A stretch of DNA of 20,690 nucleotides from an uncultured bacterium (lineage in GTDB: Bacteria > Planctomycetota > Phycisphaerae > Phycisphaerales > SM1A02). Location of the stretch: the NCBI GenBank assembly GCA_903861235.1, contig CAIOTP010000215.1, forward strand, positions 1 to 20,690, in the 5' to 3' direction. The position numbers and the translations under genes were made by a program. The notes beneath the pieces were generated by a model that searched no databases, had not been told where the DNA came from, and saw only the letters and a program-made list of their open reading frames with translations. Of the stretch, positions 9,252-17,600 are shown one piece after another (positions within the stretch are counted from its first letter, which is position 1; each line of letters starts with the position of its first letter).

Positions 9252-10564
9252 TCGCCGTGCCGTTGCTGGCCGACGCGACGCTGCCCGACGAATCCGAGGG
9301 CATCCTGTTCGCTCCCCTGGAGCTGCTCAACGGGTACGCGGCCGTGTTCCTGGTGGCTTTCACCGTGTCCCTCATGTCCACGCCGGTGGTGCGCAAGATC
9401 GCGGTGGATGCGGGAATCATCGACATGCCGGATCGTCAGCGGAAGTTCCACAGCTTCCCGGTGGCCTATCTGGGAGGACTGGCGATCTTCCTGGGCGTTC
9501 TGTTCTCGCTGCTGGCCACGTCGTTTCTCACCCGAGGTGACGTGGGGCTGCTTCGTGCCGTGCCCTTCAGCGTGATCGTGGGCATGGTGGCCATCACCTT
9601 CACGGGACTGGCCGACGACATCTGGAAGTGGGACCCCCGCCTGAAGGTCGCGGGGCAGCTCATCGCGGCGGCGGCCCTGGCCATCGAGGACATCGGACCC
9701 CGACTGGCCGAGGGAGCGTTGACTCCCTTCTTCGGATCTCCCGAGGACACGCTGCTGCACATCGGCTCCTTCGCCATCCACAACGCCGCGCTCTTCTACT
9801 GGATCGGCACGGCTCTGGTGGCGCTCTTCGTGGTGGGTGGCTGCAACGCGGCCAACCTGATCGACGGTCTGGATGGCCTGCTTTCGGGCACCATGACCAT
9901 CATGGCGCTGGGGCTGCTCTCGATCAGCCTGCTGATGGCCGTGCATGAACCGGTCTCCGATCCGGAGCAGAGCCTGGTGGGCACCCGAGTGGTGCTGAGC
10001 TTGGCCCTTCTCGGGGCCACGCTCGGCTTCCTGCCGTTCAACTTCAATCCGGCCATGATCTTCCTGGGCGACTGCGGCAGCCTGCTGCTCGGCTATCTCT
10101 GCGTGGTGATCATCATGAGCTTCGGCGAGCGGGGCCAGACCGAGCTCGTGCTCGCAGGTCTGGTGGTGTTCGCGCTGCCGATCCTGGACACCATCCTGGC
10201 GATCATCCGACGCAGGCTCGCGGGCATGCCCTTCCACAGCGCCGACAGCAACCACATTCACCATCTGCTCAAGCGATCCTTGGGCACGGTGCGGAAGGCG
10301 GTGCTCACGCTGTACGCCATCACCGCAGCCTTCGGTGTGCTGGGCGTGGCCATGGCGGCGGTTCGACTTTTCACGGAGACTCGCGTGCTGGCCGTGGTGG
10401 CGCTGGCCTTTGCGCTCTTCGCGTTCATCTCCGCCGTGGCGATCAAGGTGGCACGCCAGGCCTCGTGGCAGCTGCAGTCGAAGACCGACGAGCGTGCAGC
10501 GCAGAGTTCCGCCTCCACGGGGCAGGGAAGTCCGGCCGCAGCCACGCCGAGGGATCCCGCCTGA
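9248..10564 (+). CDS. WecA/MraY-family polyprenyl-phosphate sugar-1-phosphate transferase
   Basis: This is a 438-residue polytopic membrane enzyme with about ten or eleven TM helices. It is expected to move a (HexNAc-type) sugar-1-phosphate from a UDP-sugar onto undecaprenyl phosphate, the first step of lipid-linked glycan synthesis. Visible motifs are LADD (Asp123-Asp124), GGCNAANLIDGLDGL (Asn200, Asn203, Asp206, Asp209), FLGDCGS (Asp275) and HIHH (336-339). HIHH marks the WecA/TagO side; MraY usually has an HHHFE-type motif. The residue after HIHH is Leu where Arg is usual. The GTG start at 9248 overlaps the previous stop by 4 bp and is preceded by GGAAGGG (9233-9239). The last 35 or so residues are low-complexity and overlap the possible start region of rsmH. 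WecA-type is favoured over MraY by both motif and operon. Confidence 0.88.
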   Translation: MIAVPLLADATLPDESEGILFAPLELLNGYAAVFLVAFTVSLMSTPVVRKIAVDAGIIDMPDRQRKFHSFPVAYLGGLAIFLGVLFSLLATSFLTRGDVGLLRAVPFSVIVGMVAITFTGLADDIWKWDPRLKVAGQLIAAAALAIEDIGPRLAEGALTPFFGSPEDTLLHIGSFAIHNAALFYWIGTALVALFVVGGCNAANLIDGLDGLLSGTMTIMALGLLSISLLMAVHEPVSDPEQSLVGTRVVLSLALLGATLGFLPFNFNPAMIFLGDCGSLLLGYLCVVIIMSFGERGQTELVLAGLVVFALPILDTILAIIRRRLAGMPFHSADSNHIHHLLKRSLGTVRKAVLTLYAITAAFGVLGVAMAAVRLFTETRVLAVVALAFALFAFISAVAIKVARQASWQLQSKTDERAAQSSASTGQGSPAAATPRDPA

Positions 10565-11508
10565 AACTGGATCCGGGACATGTCCCGGTGATGGCACGTC
10601 CGGTGCTGGACCTGCTCAAGCCCTGTCCGGGTGAGGTGGCGGTGGACTGCACCGCCGGTCGCGGTGGTCACGCGGCCTTGCTCGCCCAGGCGATCGGATC
10701 CCGTGGCACGCTGCTGCTGCTGGATGTGGATGCGGGCAACTTGGCTTTCGCCGCCGCCCGCGTGAAGGCGCTGCCCGAACCGCCGCGGATCGTGTCGGAG
10801 CACGCGAACTTCGCTCAGGCCGGGGCCATCCTGCGAAGGCACGGCCTTCGAGCCGACATGATGCTTGCGGATCTGGGGTTCGCCAGCACGCAGATGGACG
10901 ATCCCGACCGGGGACTGGCCTTCAGTGCATCCGGTCCGCTGGACATGCGGCTGGACACCAGCCAGCCGCTGACCGCAAGGGACCTCCTGACCACGATCGG
11001 TGAGCGGGAACTTGCGGATCTGATCTTCCAGATCGGCGAGGATCCGTTCGCCCGCAGGATCGCCCGGACCATCGTCCAACGGCGCGACGAGGGCCGACTG
11101 AACTCGACCGCCGAGCTCGCGGAGGCCGTGGTGGCGGCCTATGGCAGCAGGGCACGGAGCAGTCGGATCCATCCGGCCACCCGCACCTTCATGGCGATCC
11201 GGATCGCGGTCAACAAGGAGTTGGAGTCACTCGATCAACTGTTATCGGAACTTGGAGAGGGGGCGCGAGATGCGCAAGGAGGAAAGGCATCCATCCTCGC
11301 CCCGGGATCTCGCCTCGCATTTCTGGCCTTCCACAGCCTCGAGGACCGATCCATCAAACGGGCTTTCGTGGACTGGGACCGCCAAGGATGGGCGACCCGT
11401 CTCACCCGAAAGCCCTTGGTGGCGGAACCGGACGAGCAAGCCCACAATCCCCGAGCGCGGTCGGCCAAGCTGAGGGTCGCCCGAGTGCAGGTCGCGGACA
11501 TGGAATGA
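10465..11508 (+). CDS. rsmH: 16S rRNA (cytosine-1402-N4)-methyltransferase RsmH (MraW)
   Basis: SAM-dependent enzyme that N4-methylates C1402 in the 16S rRNA decoding centre; its gene is a standard member of the division/cell-wall cluster. Family blocks are all present: HVPVMARPVLDLL at the true N-terminus, the SAM-binding VDCTAGRGGH, ADLGFAS, GPLDMRLD, RTFMAIRIAVNKELE, FHSLEDRSIKR and the C-terminal NPRARSAKLRVAR. The start is uncertain. The only standard in-frame start before HVPV is GTG 10465, which adds about 37 residues without family character and overlaps the wecA-like gene by 100 bp. A CTG at 10561 overlaps that gene's stop (CTGA), has GAGGGA (10549-10554) six bases upstream, and would give a 315-residue protein close to the usual length. 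GTG or ATG at 10591/10594 would remove the conserved HVPV. Function is secure. Confidence 0.93.
   Translation: MAAAVEDRRACSAEFRLHGAGKSGRSHAEGSRLKLDPGHVPVMARPVLDLLKPCPGEVAVDCTAGRGGHAALLAQAIGSRGTLLLLDVDAGNLAFAAARVKALPEPPRIVSEHANFAQAGAILRRHGLRADMMLADLGFASTQMDDPDRGLAFSASGPLDMRLDTSQPLTARDLLTTIGERELADLIFQIGEDPFARRIARTIVQRRDEGRLNSTAELAEAVVAAYGSRARSSRIHPATRTFMAIRIAVNKELESLDQLLSELGEGARDAQGGKASILAPGSRLAFLAFHSLEDRSIKRAFVDWDRQGWATRLTRKPLVAEPDEQAHNPRARSAKLRVARVQVADME
10549..10563 (+). promoter_or_regulatory. Candidate ribosome-binding site and CTG start for rsmH
   Basis: GAGGGA at 10549-10554 lies six bases before an in-frame CTG at 10561, whose last two bases form part of the TGA stop (10562-10564) of the preceding gene. 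The protein from this CTG would begin about seven residues before the conserved HVPV block, which is normal for RsmH. CTG initiation is rare, so this is a proposal. Confidence 0.35.
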
Positions 11509-11534
11509 CCGCGACCGGGAGTTTCTGAAGACAC

Positions 11535-11559
11535 GGCTCTGCGGACAGCACGCAGGGCC
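11535..11559 (+). promoter_or_regulatory. Intercistronic stem-loop between rsmH and the LysM gene
   Basis: This lies in the 68-bp gap 11509-11576, the only sizeable gap on the + strand. GGCTCTGCG (11535-11543) pairs with CGCAGGGCC (11551-11559) around a 7-base loop, a 9-bp stem with one G-U wobble. No T-tract follows, so it is not a classical terminator. It could be an RNA-processing or stabilising hairpin. The LysM gene's AAGGA ribosome-binding site (11566-11570) lies just downstream. Confidence 0.4.
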
Positions 11560-11576
11560 CATCGCAAGGACGCGAC

Positions 11577-12464
11577 ATGACTCGAGAGAACAAGCTGGCG
11601 TTGGTGGTCGGTTTCGGACTGCTCCTCTTCGTGGGCATTCTGGTCAGTGATCACTTCAGCGCCGCACATCGTCAGGACAAGGTGGACCTGGCCGTGAAGC
11701 GTGACACGCGAGACCGGGCCGCGGGGCCGATCTCCATCGCTCCCATGCCGGCCGCCGTGGCCACGGCGGAGGCTCGGCCCGAGCCCATGGTGGATTCGGT
11801 TTCGGATGTGGTGCCCGCTTCGCGCGGCGTGACGCCGATCACCTCGGATCCCCGCGGCAACCGTTCCGTGGTGCTGGTGGGCGGCGGTGCGACGGAAGCC
11901 CCTGCCGCGGCCACGACCGCCAGGACCGAGGGCCGCAAGCAGGAGAGCGAGCCTGGCGTGAAGCTGCGGCCGATCGGCGAGGGCGAGAGCCTGTACAGCA
12001 TCTGCAAGCAGGAATACGGCGACGGTTCGCTGGCCGATGCGTTGGCCCGATACAACAAGTCCGCGGTCCCGGATCCCCGCAGGATCCGCAAGGGCGTCAC
12101 CATTCGCGTGCCGCCGGCGGAGACGCTGCGGGGCGGCAAGTCGCCGCGGGCCTCCGCGGAGATGGCCAAGGTCGAGGCCCCGGCGCTGGCCGCATCCGAA
12201 GTGGTGGCGATCGAGTCGCGCGACATGCCGGGCACGAGCCGGACCTTGGAGGTGATCGAGGCGCCCGCGAAGCCCGCCGCCCCCGCGACCGAAGCGGGAC
12301 GCATGTACGTGGTGAAGAAGGGTGACACGCTCGCGGCCATCGCCCAGCGCGAACTGGGAAGCAAGGCACGCTGGAAGGAGATCGTGGCCGCCAACGGGGG
12401 GTCCCTGAAGGACCCTGCGGCGCTTTCTCCCGGCATGAAGATCCGCATCCCCTCCAGGTCCTGA
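11577..12464 (+). CDS. TM-anchored protein with two LysM domains, in the division cluster
   Basis: The 295-residue protein has a short basic N-terminus, one membrane segment (about residues 8-24), a Pro/Ala-rich linker, a first LysM-like domain (about 132-179, GEGESLYSICKQEYGD ... GVTIRVP) and a second, more canonical LysM (about 243-291, YVVKKGDTLAAIAQRELG ... GMKIRIP). LysM domains bind N-acetylglucosamine-containing glycans, usually peptidoglycan. The layout predicts an inner-membrane protein reaching into the periplasm to touch the wall. No hydrolase or amidase domain is present. Its position between rsmH and the ftsL/ftsI pair suggests a septal or wall-binding role (inference). ATG 11577 has AAGGA six bases upstream. 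It lies 68 bp after rsmH and 16 bp before the next gene. Confidence 0.85.
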   Translation: MTRENKLALVVGFGLLLFVGILVSDHFSAAHRQDKVDLAVKRDTRDRAAGPISIAPMPAAVATAEARPEPMVDSVSDVVPASRGVTPITSDPRGNRSVVLVGGGATEAPAAATTARTEGRKQESEPGVKLRPIGEGESLYSICKQEYGDGSLADALARYNKSAVPDPRRIRKGVTIRVPPAETLRGGKSPRASAEMAKVEAPALAASEVVAIESRDMPGTSRTLEVIEAPAKPAAPATEAGRMYVVKKGDTLAAIAQRELGSKARWKEIVAANGGSLKDPAALSPGMKIRIPSRS

Positions 12465-12480
12465 GCAGACGGATCCCTGC

Positions 12481-12810
12481 GTGTTCGGCAAGAGCATCGC
12501 GATCGTGCTGGCCCTGGGCGTCATGGCGACGGCCCTGCTGGCCTTTCGCCAGCAGCGGTTCGAGCTGGTCTCGCGAATCTCGCGGGCGCACTGGCGACTG
12601 CTGGAGCAGGAGCGGGACATCGGCCGTCGGCGTGCCGAGGTGGCCTCGGCCGTGAAGCCTGACGCGGTGCGCAAGGCGATCGCCGACCTTCCCTGGAAGT
12701 GGCGTCCCATTCCTCACCGCATGGATGCGCCGACCCCGCCCACGCAGCCGCGTCTGGCCACCCGGGGTCAGGCGGAGCCGTCCCCCGAGCCCGTGAGGTT
12801 CGGCGGATGA
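12481..12810 (+). CDS. Small bitopic FtsL-like division protein
   Basis: The 109-residue protein has a four-residue N-terminus, one membrane helix (about 5-21), then a charged region (about 23-58, from RQQRFELVSRISRAHWRLLE to just past RDIGRRRAE) that looks like a short coiled coil, and a Pro-rich tail. FtsL has this size and topology and is normally encoded between rsmH and ftsI, as here. FtsL sequences are too divergent to assign by motif, so the call rests on topology and position. The protein would pair with FtsI or its partners at the septum. The start is GTG 12481 with only a weak GGA at 12471-12473. The stop overlaps the ftsI ATG (ATGA, 12807-12810), implying coupled translation with ftsI. 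Confidence 0.6.
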   Translation: MFGKSIAIVLALGVMATALLAFRQQRFELVSRISRAHWRLLEQERDIGRRRAEVASAVKPDAVRKAIADLPWKWRPIPHRMDAPTPPTQPRLATRGQAEPSPEPVRFGG

Positions 12811-14651
12811 ACCGCCCGATCGAACCGGTCGCGACCGCACAGGCCCGGCGCATCCGCGCCTGGAGCCGCTTCGCCGTGATCGGTCTGGCAGCCACGCTCA
12901 TGGCGACCACGCTTCGAGTGGCGTGGCTGAAGATCGCGCCGGATCCCGCCCTGCTCGCGGCGGCGGGATCGCATCGCAGCGACGCTCGGGAGCCGGCCCT
13001 GCGGGGTCAGGTCCTCGATCGCAAGGGTCGCGTGCTGGCCACCAGTCTGGTGTCACGCCGCGTGTTCGTGGACCCGGCCATGATCTGGGAGCGGGGCTGG
13101 GAGAAGGTCAGGAAGGCGCAGCGAGAGGATCCGTCGAGTCCGGCCACCGCCGATCCGTTCCGCGACGTGGCGCACGCGCTCGCGGCCACCCTGGGCCGGG
13201 ACGCCGGGACGATCGAGCAGCAGCTGCGCGGTCGCGCCGACGCCCGCTACCTGGTCCTGGCCGAGGAGCTGACCGACCAGCAGGTTTCGGAGATTCGAGC
13301 CATGCGACTCGCGGGCGTGGGCGTGGAGAGCTATCCGGAGCGCGCCTACCCGGCAGGGGAGATCGCCTCGCAGGTCGTGGGTCGTGTGGGTGCGGAGCAG
13401 TCGGGTCAGTCCGGAGCGGAGCTGCAGCACGAGGGCGCCATGCGTGGCACGGACGGCAACCTGGCCTTCCTGCGCGATGTTCGTCGCCGGCCGCTGTGGA
13501 TCGACCGTGACGACTTCCGGCCCTCGGATCACGGCGACGACGTCCGCCTCACGGTCGATCTGGTCGTGCAGGAGATCGCGGAGCGAAGGCTTCGGGAGGC
13601 GGTGAAGACCTATCACGCCGGTGGCGGTCGCTGTGTCGTCATGGACGTGGAGACCGGCGACGTTCTGGCCTTGGCGGATGTGCTCAGTCCGCGGGCAGGC
13701 TGGACCGAGATCACCACCGACCCTGCACGCCGCATCCATGTCTCGCTGGGGCGCAACCGCAACGTGACCGATCCGTACGAGCCCGGCTCCACCTTCAAGC
13801 CCTTCGTGTGGGCGGTGGCGACCGAGCTGGGCAAGTTCAAGCCGGGCAGCATGCTGGCCCTGGGGCAGGGCCCGTACCGGACGCCCTTCGGTCGCACCAT
13901 CACCGACGTGAAGTACTACGGCACCGTCTCGTGGAAGACGGTGCTCATGAAGAGCCTCAACCTGGGCATGGTGAAGGCCGCCGAACGCATGACCTTCGCC
14001 CAGATGCAGGACGTGCTGAAGCGATTCGGCTTCGGTCAGCGGACCGGCGTGGGCATTCCTGGCGAGAGCGAAGGTCTGGTCACGGGCTCGAAGGCCTGGT
14101 CCAAGTACACCCAGAGCAGCGTGTGCATGGGCTACGAGATCGGGGTGACGCCCGTGCAGATGGTGCAGGCCTTCAGCGCGTTCTGCCGTGACGGCACCAT
14201 GATCCCGGCACGGCTCACGCTGGGCCGCGAGGACGAGGCGCGGGCCTACCCGGCCCCCGCGAGGCGCGTGCTCCCCGAGGCGATCGCGCTGGAGGCCCGC
14301 GAGGCCATGGAGGGTGTGATCAAGGAAGGCACGGGTCGCAAGGCGCAGAGCGACCGCTACCGCATGTTCGGCAAGTCCGGCACCGCCCATCTGGCTCGTC
14401 CCAAGGGTCAGGGCAAGGGCTACTACGACGATCGCTACATCAGTTCCTTCATCGCCGGCGCTCCCTTCGACCGGCCTCGGATCGTCTGCCTGGTCGTGCT
14501 GGACGACCCGGACAAGGCCAAGGGTCACTTCGGCGGCAGCATCGCCGGTCCGATCTGCCGTGACGTGATCGACGAGACGCTCGAGTACATGGGCGTGCCG
14601 CACGACCAGGATCCGGAGCGTCGGCAGCAGATCGCCTCGCTGCGGGACTGA
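12807..14651 (+). CDS. ftsI: Peptidoglycan D,D-transpeptidase FtsI-type (class B penicillin-binding protein)
   Basis: This 614-residue class B PBP cross-links peptidoglycan, presumably at the septum. It shows an N-terminal TM (about residues 21-39), the LRGQVLDRKGRVLA block of the PBP dimerisation region, and a transpeptidase domain with S-x-x-K in GSTFKP (Ser328, Lys331), S-x-N in SLNLGM (Ser383, Asn385) and the third motif as KSGT (Lys523-Thr526) where KTGT is most common. No PASTA domains are present. The ATG at 12807 overlaps the stop of the FtsL-like gene and has GAGG (12795-12798) eight bases upstream. An in-frame start at 12699 was rejected because it would overlap that gene by 112 bp and add non-family sequence. 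FtsI is favoured over PBP2 (MrdA) by the rsmH-ftsL context. The cluster ends here, facing a convergent kinase gene 7 bp away. Confidence 0.92.
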   Translation: MNRPIEPVATAQARRIRAWSRFAVIGLAATLMATTLRVAWLKIAPDPALLAAAGSHRSDAREPALRGQVLDRKGRVLATSLVSRRVFVDPAMIWERGWEKVRKAQREDPSSPATADPFRDVAHALAATLGRDAGTIEQQLRGRADARYLVLAEELTDQQVSEIRAMRLAGVGVESYPERAYPAGEIASQVVGRVGAEQSGQSGAELQHEGAMRGTDGNLAFLRDVRRRPLWIDRDDFRPSDHGDDVRLTVDLVVQEIAERRLREAVKTYHAGGGRCVVMDVETGDVLALADVLSPRAGWTEITTDPARRIHVSLGRNRNVTDPYEPGSTFKPFVWAVATELGKFKPGSMLALGQGPYRTPFGRTITDVKYYGTVSWKTVLMKSLNLGMVKAAERMTFAQMQDVLKRFGFGQRTGVGIPGESEGLVTGSKAWSKYTQSSVCMGYEIGVTPVQMVQAFSAFCRDGTMIPARLTLGREDEARAYPAPARRVLPEAIALEAREAMEGVIKEGTGRKAQSDRYRMFGKSGTAHLARPKGQGKGYYDDRYISSFIAGAPFDRPRIVCLVVLDDPDKAKGHFGGSIAGPICRDVIDETLEYMGVPHDQDPERRQQIASLRD

Positions 14652-14658
14652 ACTTCGG

Positions 14659-17600
14659 TCAGGGGGGCGGCTCGAACCTGGGTGTCCATCGGCCGGGGGG
14701 TCGCGGCACCCAGTGCAGGACCGTGCCGCCGGTGTCCAGGGTGAGCACACGCTCGCCGTCGGGCGAGAAGCTGGCTCCGATCACCCGGCGTCCTGGCCCG
14801 TGACCGGAGATGGACAGAAGCTGCTCACGAGAATCGCGATCGAACACATGCAGGCGGCGATCGCTTCCCGAGGCGGCCAGCCTTTCGCCGTCGGGCGAGA
14901 GCGCGAAGCAGAGCGGGATGTCCGTGACCCCGGAGTAGGTCCGCACCTGGTCACCCAGCGGCAGGCGGACCTCGATCACCTCTCCACTCATGGATCCGTA
15001 GATGACCCGATCCTTCCCGGCGGGAATGGGCGACACCCATGCACCGCCCGTTCCGTGATCGTAGACCCAGCGACCCGGGGCCTCTTCCCGCAGGAAGGTT
15101 GCACCGCTGAAGGTGCCTGCCACCAGGTTGCGGTCGTCGAGCCACATCAGACCGGTGGTCACGCTGGACCAGGGCCCTGGGATCCGTGCCTGGACCTGCC
15201 CGGCGGCGACGTCGACCACGATCAGCGGCTCGTCACGGTTGCGGCCCATGACGGCGATGCGGCGACCGTCGGGGGAGAAGGCGGTTCGTGCGGGAGGATC
15301 CACGAAGCCCTCCAACTGCACGCGCGTCTCCCGAGCCTGCCCGGGCGATGCCACCACGAGCAGCCCGCCGGTGGAGACCCAGGCCCACTGGTCCCGGGCG
15401 GGATCCGCAGCGGCGGACGAGGCCTTGAAGTCCTTCAACTGCCAGGTGCGTTCGGGCGTCCTGTGGGGATCCGCGGGCAGAAGCCAGAGCGAACCGTCGC
15501 CCGTGAGCGCCGCGCCGCGGCCATCGGGCAGGTGGGTCAAGGCCAGGCCCGGAGCTCCGAGCTCCGAGCGGTGCGGACCACGCCTGGGCATGGGTTGCCA
15601 CGCGTGAACCTCCACCTGTCCGGCCGAGAAGAGGCGTGAACCGTCGGGAGCCCAGTCCACATCCCACACTTCGGAGTTGTTGCCTCGGTAGCTGCCCAGA
15701 AGGTTGAGTGAACCTCCGTCCGGAGGCACGTCGACGACACGGACGCCCTTGCCCCGATCGGCCACGGCGATGTGCCGACCGTTCGGGTGCCAGTCGACCC
15801 CCCAGATGGCGAAGTCCATGGGAAGTTCGCGGATGGGCCCGGAGCCGTCCACGGGAGCCACATGCAGCACACGCATGTCGCCACCGAAGGCGACGAAGCG
15901 ACTGGAAGGGTCGAACGCGATCGCCTGGGAACGCTGACGCGGCGCGGGGATCCGGACCGCCTCCCGCAGGTCCGGCGCATGGAGGATGCGGATCGACTCC
16001 GGCTCAACGCCCATGGCGATCCATCGACCATCCGGACTCCAGTCCACGCGGGTGGTCAATCCACGACTCTTCTCGGTGGTGGCGACCACGCGACCCGAGT
16101 CGGTCTCCAGCACGGCCGCCTGGCCGTCGCAGGCCACCACCACATGCCGGCCGTCGGGACTGGCCGCGATGCCTGTTCCGGCTGGGAAGGGCAACGGAAA
16201 GCGGCGGGGTTCACCCTGCCAGGGTGGATCCCAGATCATCAGCTGCTTCTTATCCGCCATGAGCAGCCGACCCTTGGCACGGTCGAAGGTGATGGCCCAG
16301 GCTCGCGTCTGCGGGCCCAGGATGCGGAGCAGCTCCATGGTGCGGGCGTCCACCAGCACCGCGCCATAGTCCCAATCCCCGCAGAAGGCCAGCGTCCGGC
16401 CATCGGGTGAGACATCGCAGCCCATGGCGGCGAAGTTGGCGAAGCGGCGATCATGATTCTGCCGAACCGAGCCTTCGCTCTCGTCACTCAGGGCATCCAG
16501 CAGTCGGATGGGCCAGGAGTCGTCGTCAGCCAGGTGCTCGCGGGTCTGCCGCACGCCGGTGGAATCCTCCACCTCGATCGCCCGTGTGAGTTCCGCGATC
16601 CAGCTCTGTCGCAACGCGGCCTGCGTGCTCTTGAGTGCAGTCTCCGCGCGGGCCGCCGCCGACCGCTCCCGCAGTCCGAACACGATCGTGGCGGCGAACG
16701 CCACCATCAGGGCGATCACCGCGATCACGGTGGCCACCATGGCGGCCGGATTCCGCCTGGCGAAGAGGCGGATTCGACGCCAGGCAGGCGTGGGTCGGGC
16801 CAGGATCGGACGACCACCGATGTAGCGACGCAGGTCCGCCGCCATTTCCGAGGCGGACTGGTAGCGGTCTCCCGGCTCCTTCGCGATCGCATGCTCCACG
16901 ATGGTGACGAGATCGCGGTCCAGTTCCGGTCGCAGCGCCGCCAGTGAAGGGGGTGCCTCGGCGGCGATCGAGCGTGCCGCAGCGGCCAGATGCATGCCCG
17001 GTCTGGCGTAGGCGGGTCGGCCCGCGAGACACTCGAACAGCAGCAGGCCAAGACCGTGGACGTCGGTTCGCAGATCCGTCTCGCCACCGCCGTCGAACTG
17101 TTCCGGTGCCATGTAGCCCGGTGTGCCCGCGATCACTCGGGTGACGGTGGCCTGCGAGCCGTCGTCCGCGGTGATGGAGGCCACGCCGAAGTCGATCACC
17201 TTCAGGTCGTCCGACTCGTTCACCAGCACGTTGCTCGGCTTCAGGTCCCGATGCACCAGACCGCGGGTGTGTCCGTGGTGGACGGCGTCACACAGGCTTG
17301 CGAACCGATCCAGCCGCTCCGCCAGTGGCCGCTGGGAGGCGGACCACCAGGTGGTGATCGGCATGCCAGGTTCGACCAGCTCCATGACCACGTAGGGGAG
17401 TTCGGCGTTGGGCTCGCCGTGCAGGCCCGCGGCAAGCATCCGGGCCATGCCGGGATGCTCGAGTCGGGCCAGCGCCCGGGTCTCGCGGCGGAAGCGCCGT
17501 CGTGCGGAATCCGACAGCAGTTCGGGCCGCAGGATCTTGATCGCCACTCGACGGGGGGGCCATTCCTGCCAGGCGGCGAACACGCGTCCGGCCCCGCCTC

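Noticed and set aside
9083..10597. Open reading frame of 504 codons on the - strand opposite the WecA-like gene
   Set aside because: It is rich in His, Arg, Gln and Glu, with low complexity typical of antisense to a membrane protein; no family motifs.
12699..12806. N-terminal extension of ftsI to 12699
   Set aside because: It would overlap the FtsL-like gene by 112 bp and adds a non-family stretch; ATG 12807 has GAGG upstream and an ATGA overlap.
13053..14750. Open reading frame of 565 codons on the - strand opposite ftsI
   Set aside because: Antisense shadow; all PBP motifs are on the + strand.
14750..14905. Near-identical short repeats around GCCGTCGGGCGAG in the kinase gene
   Set aside because: They encode the recurring SPDGE/SPDGR blade motif of the beta-propeller and are not an independent DNA repeat.
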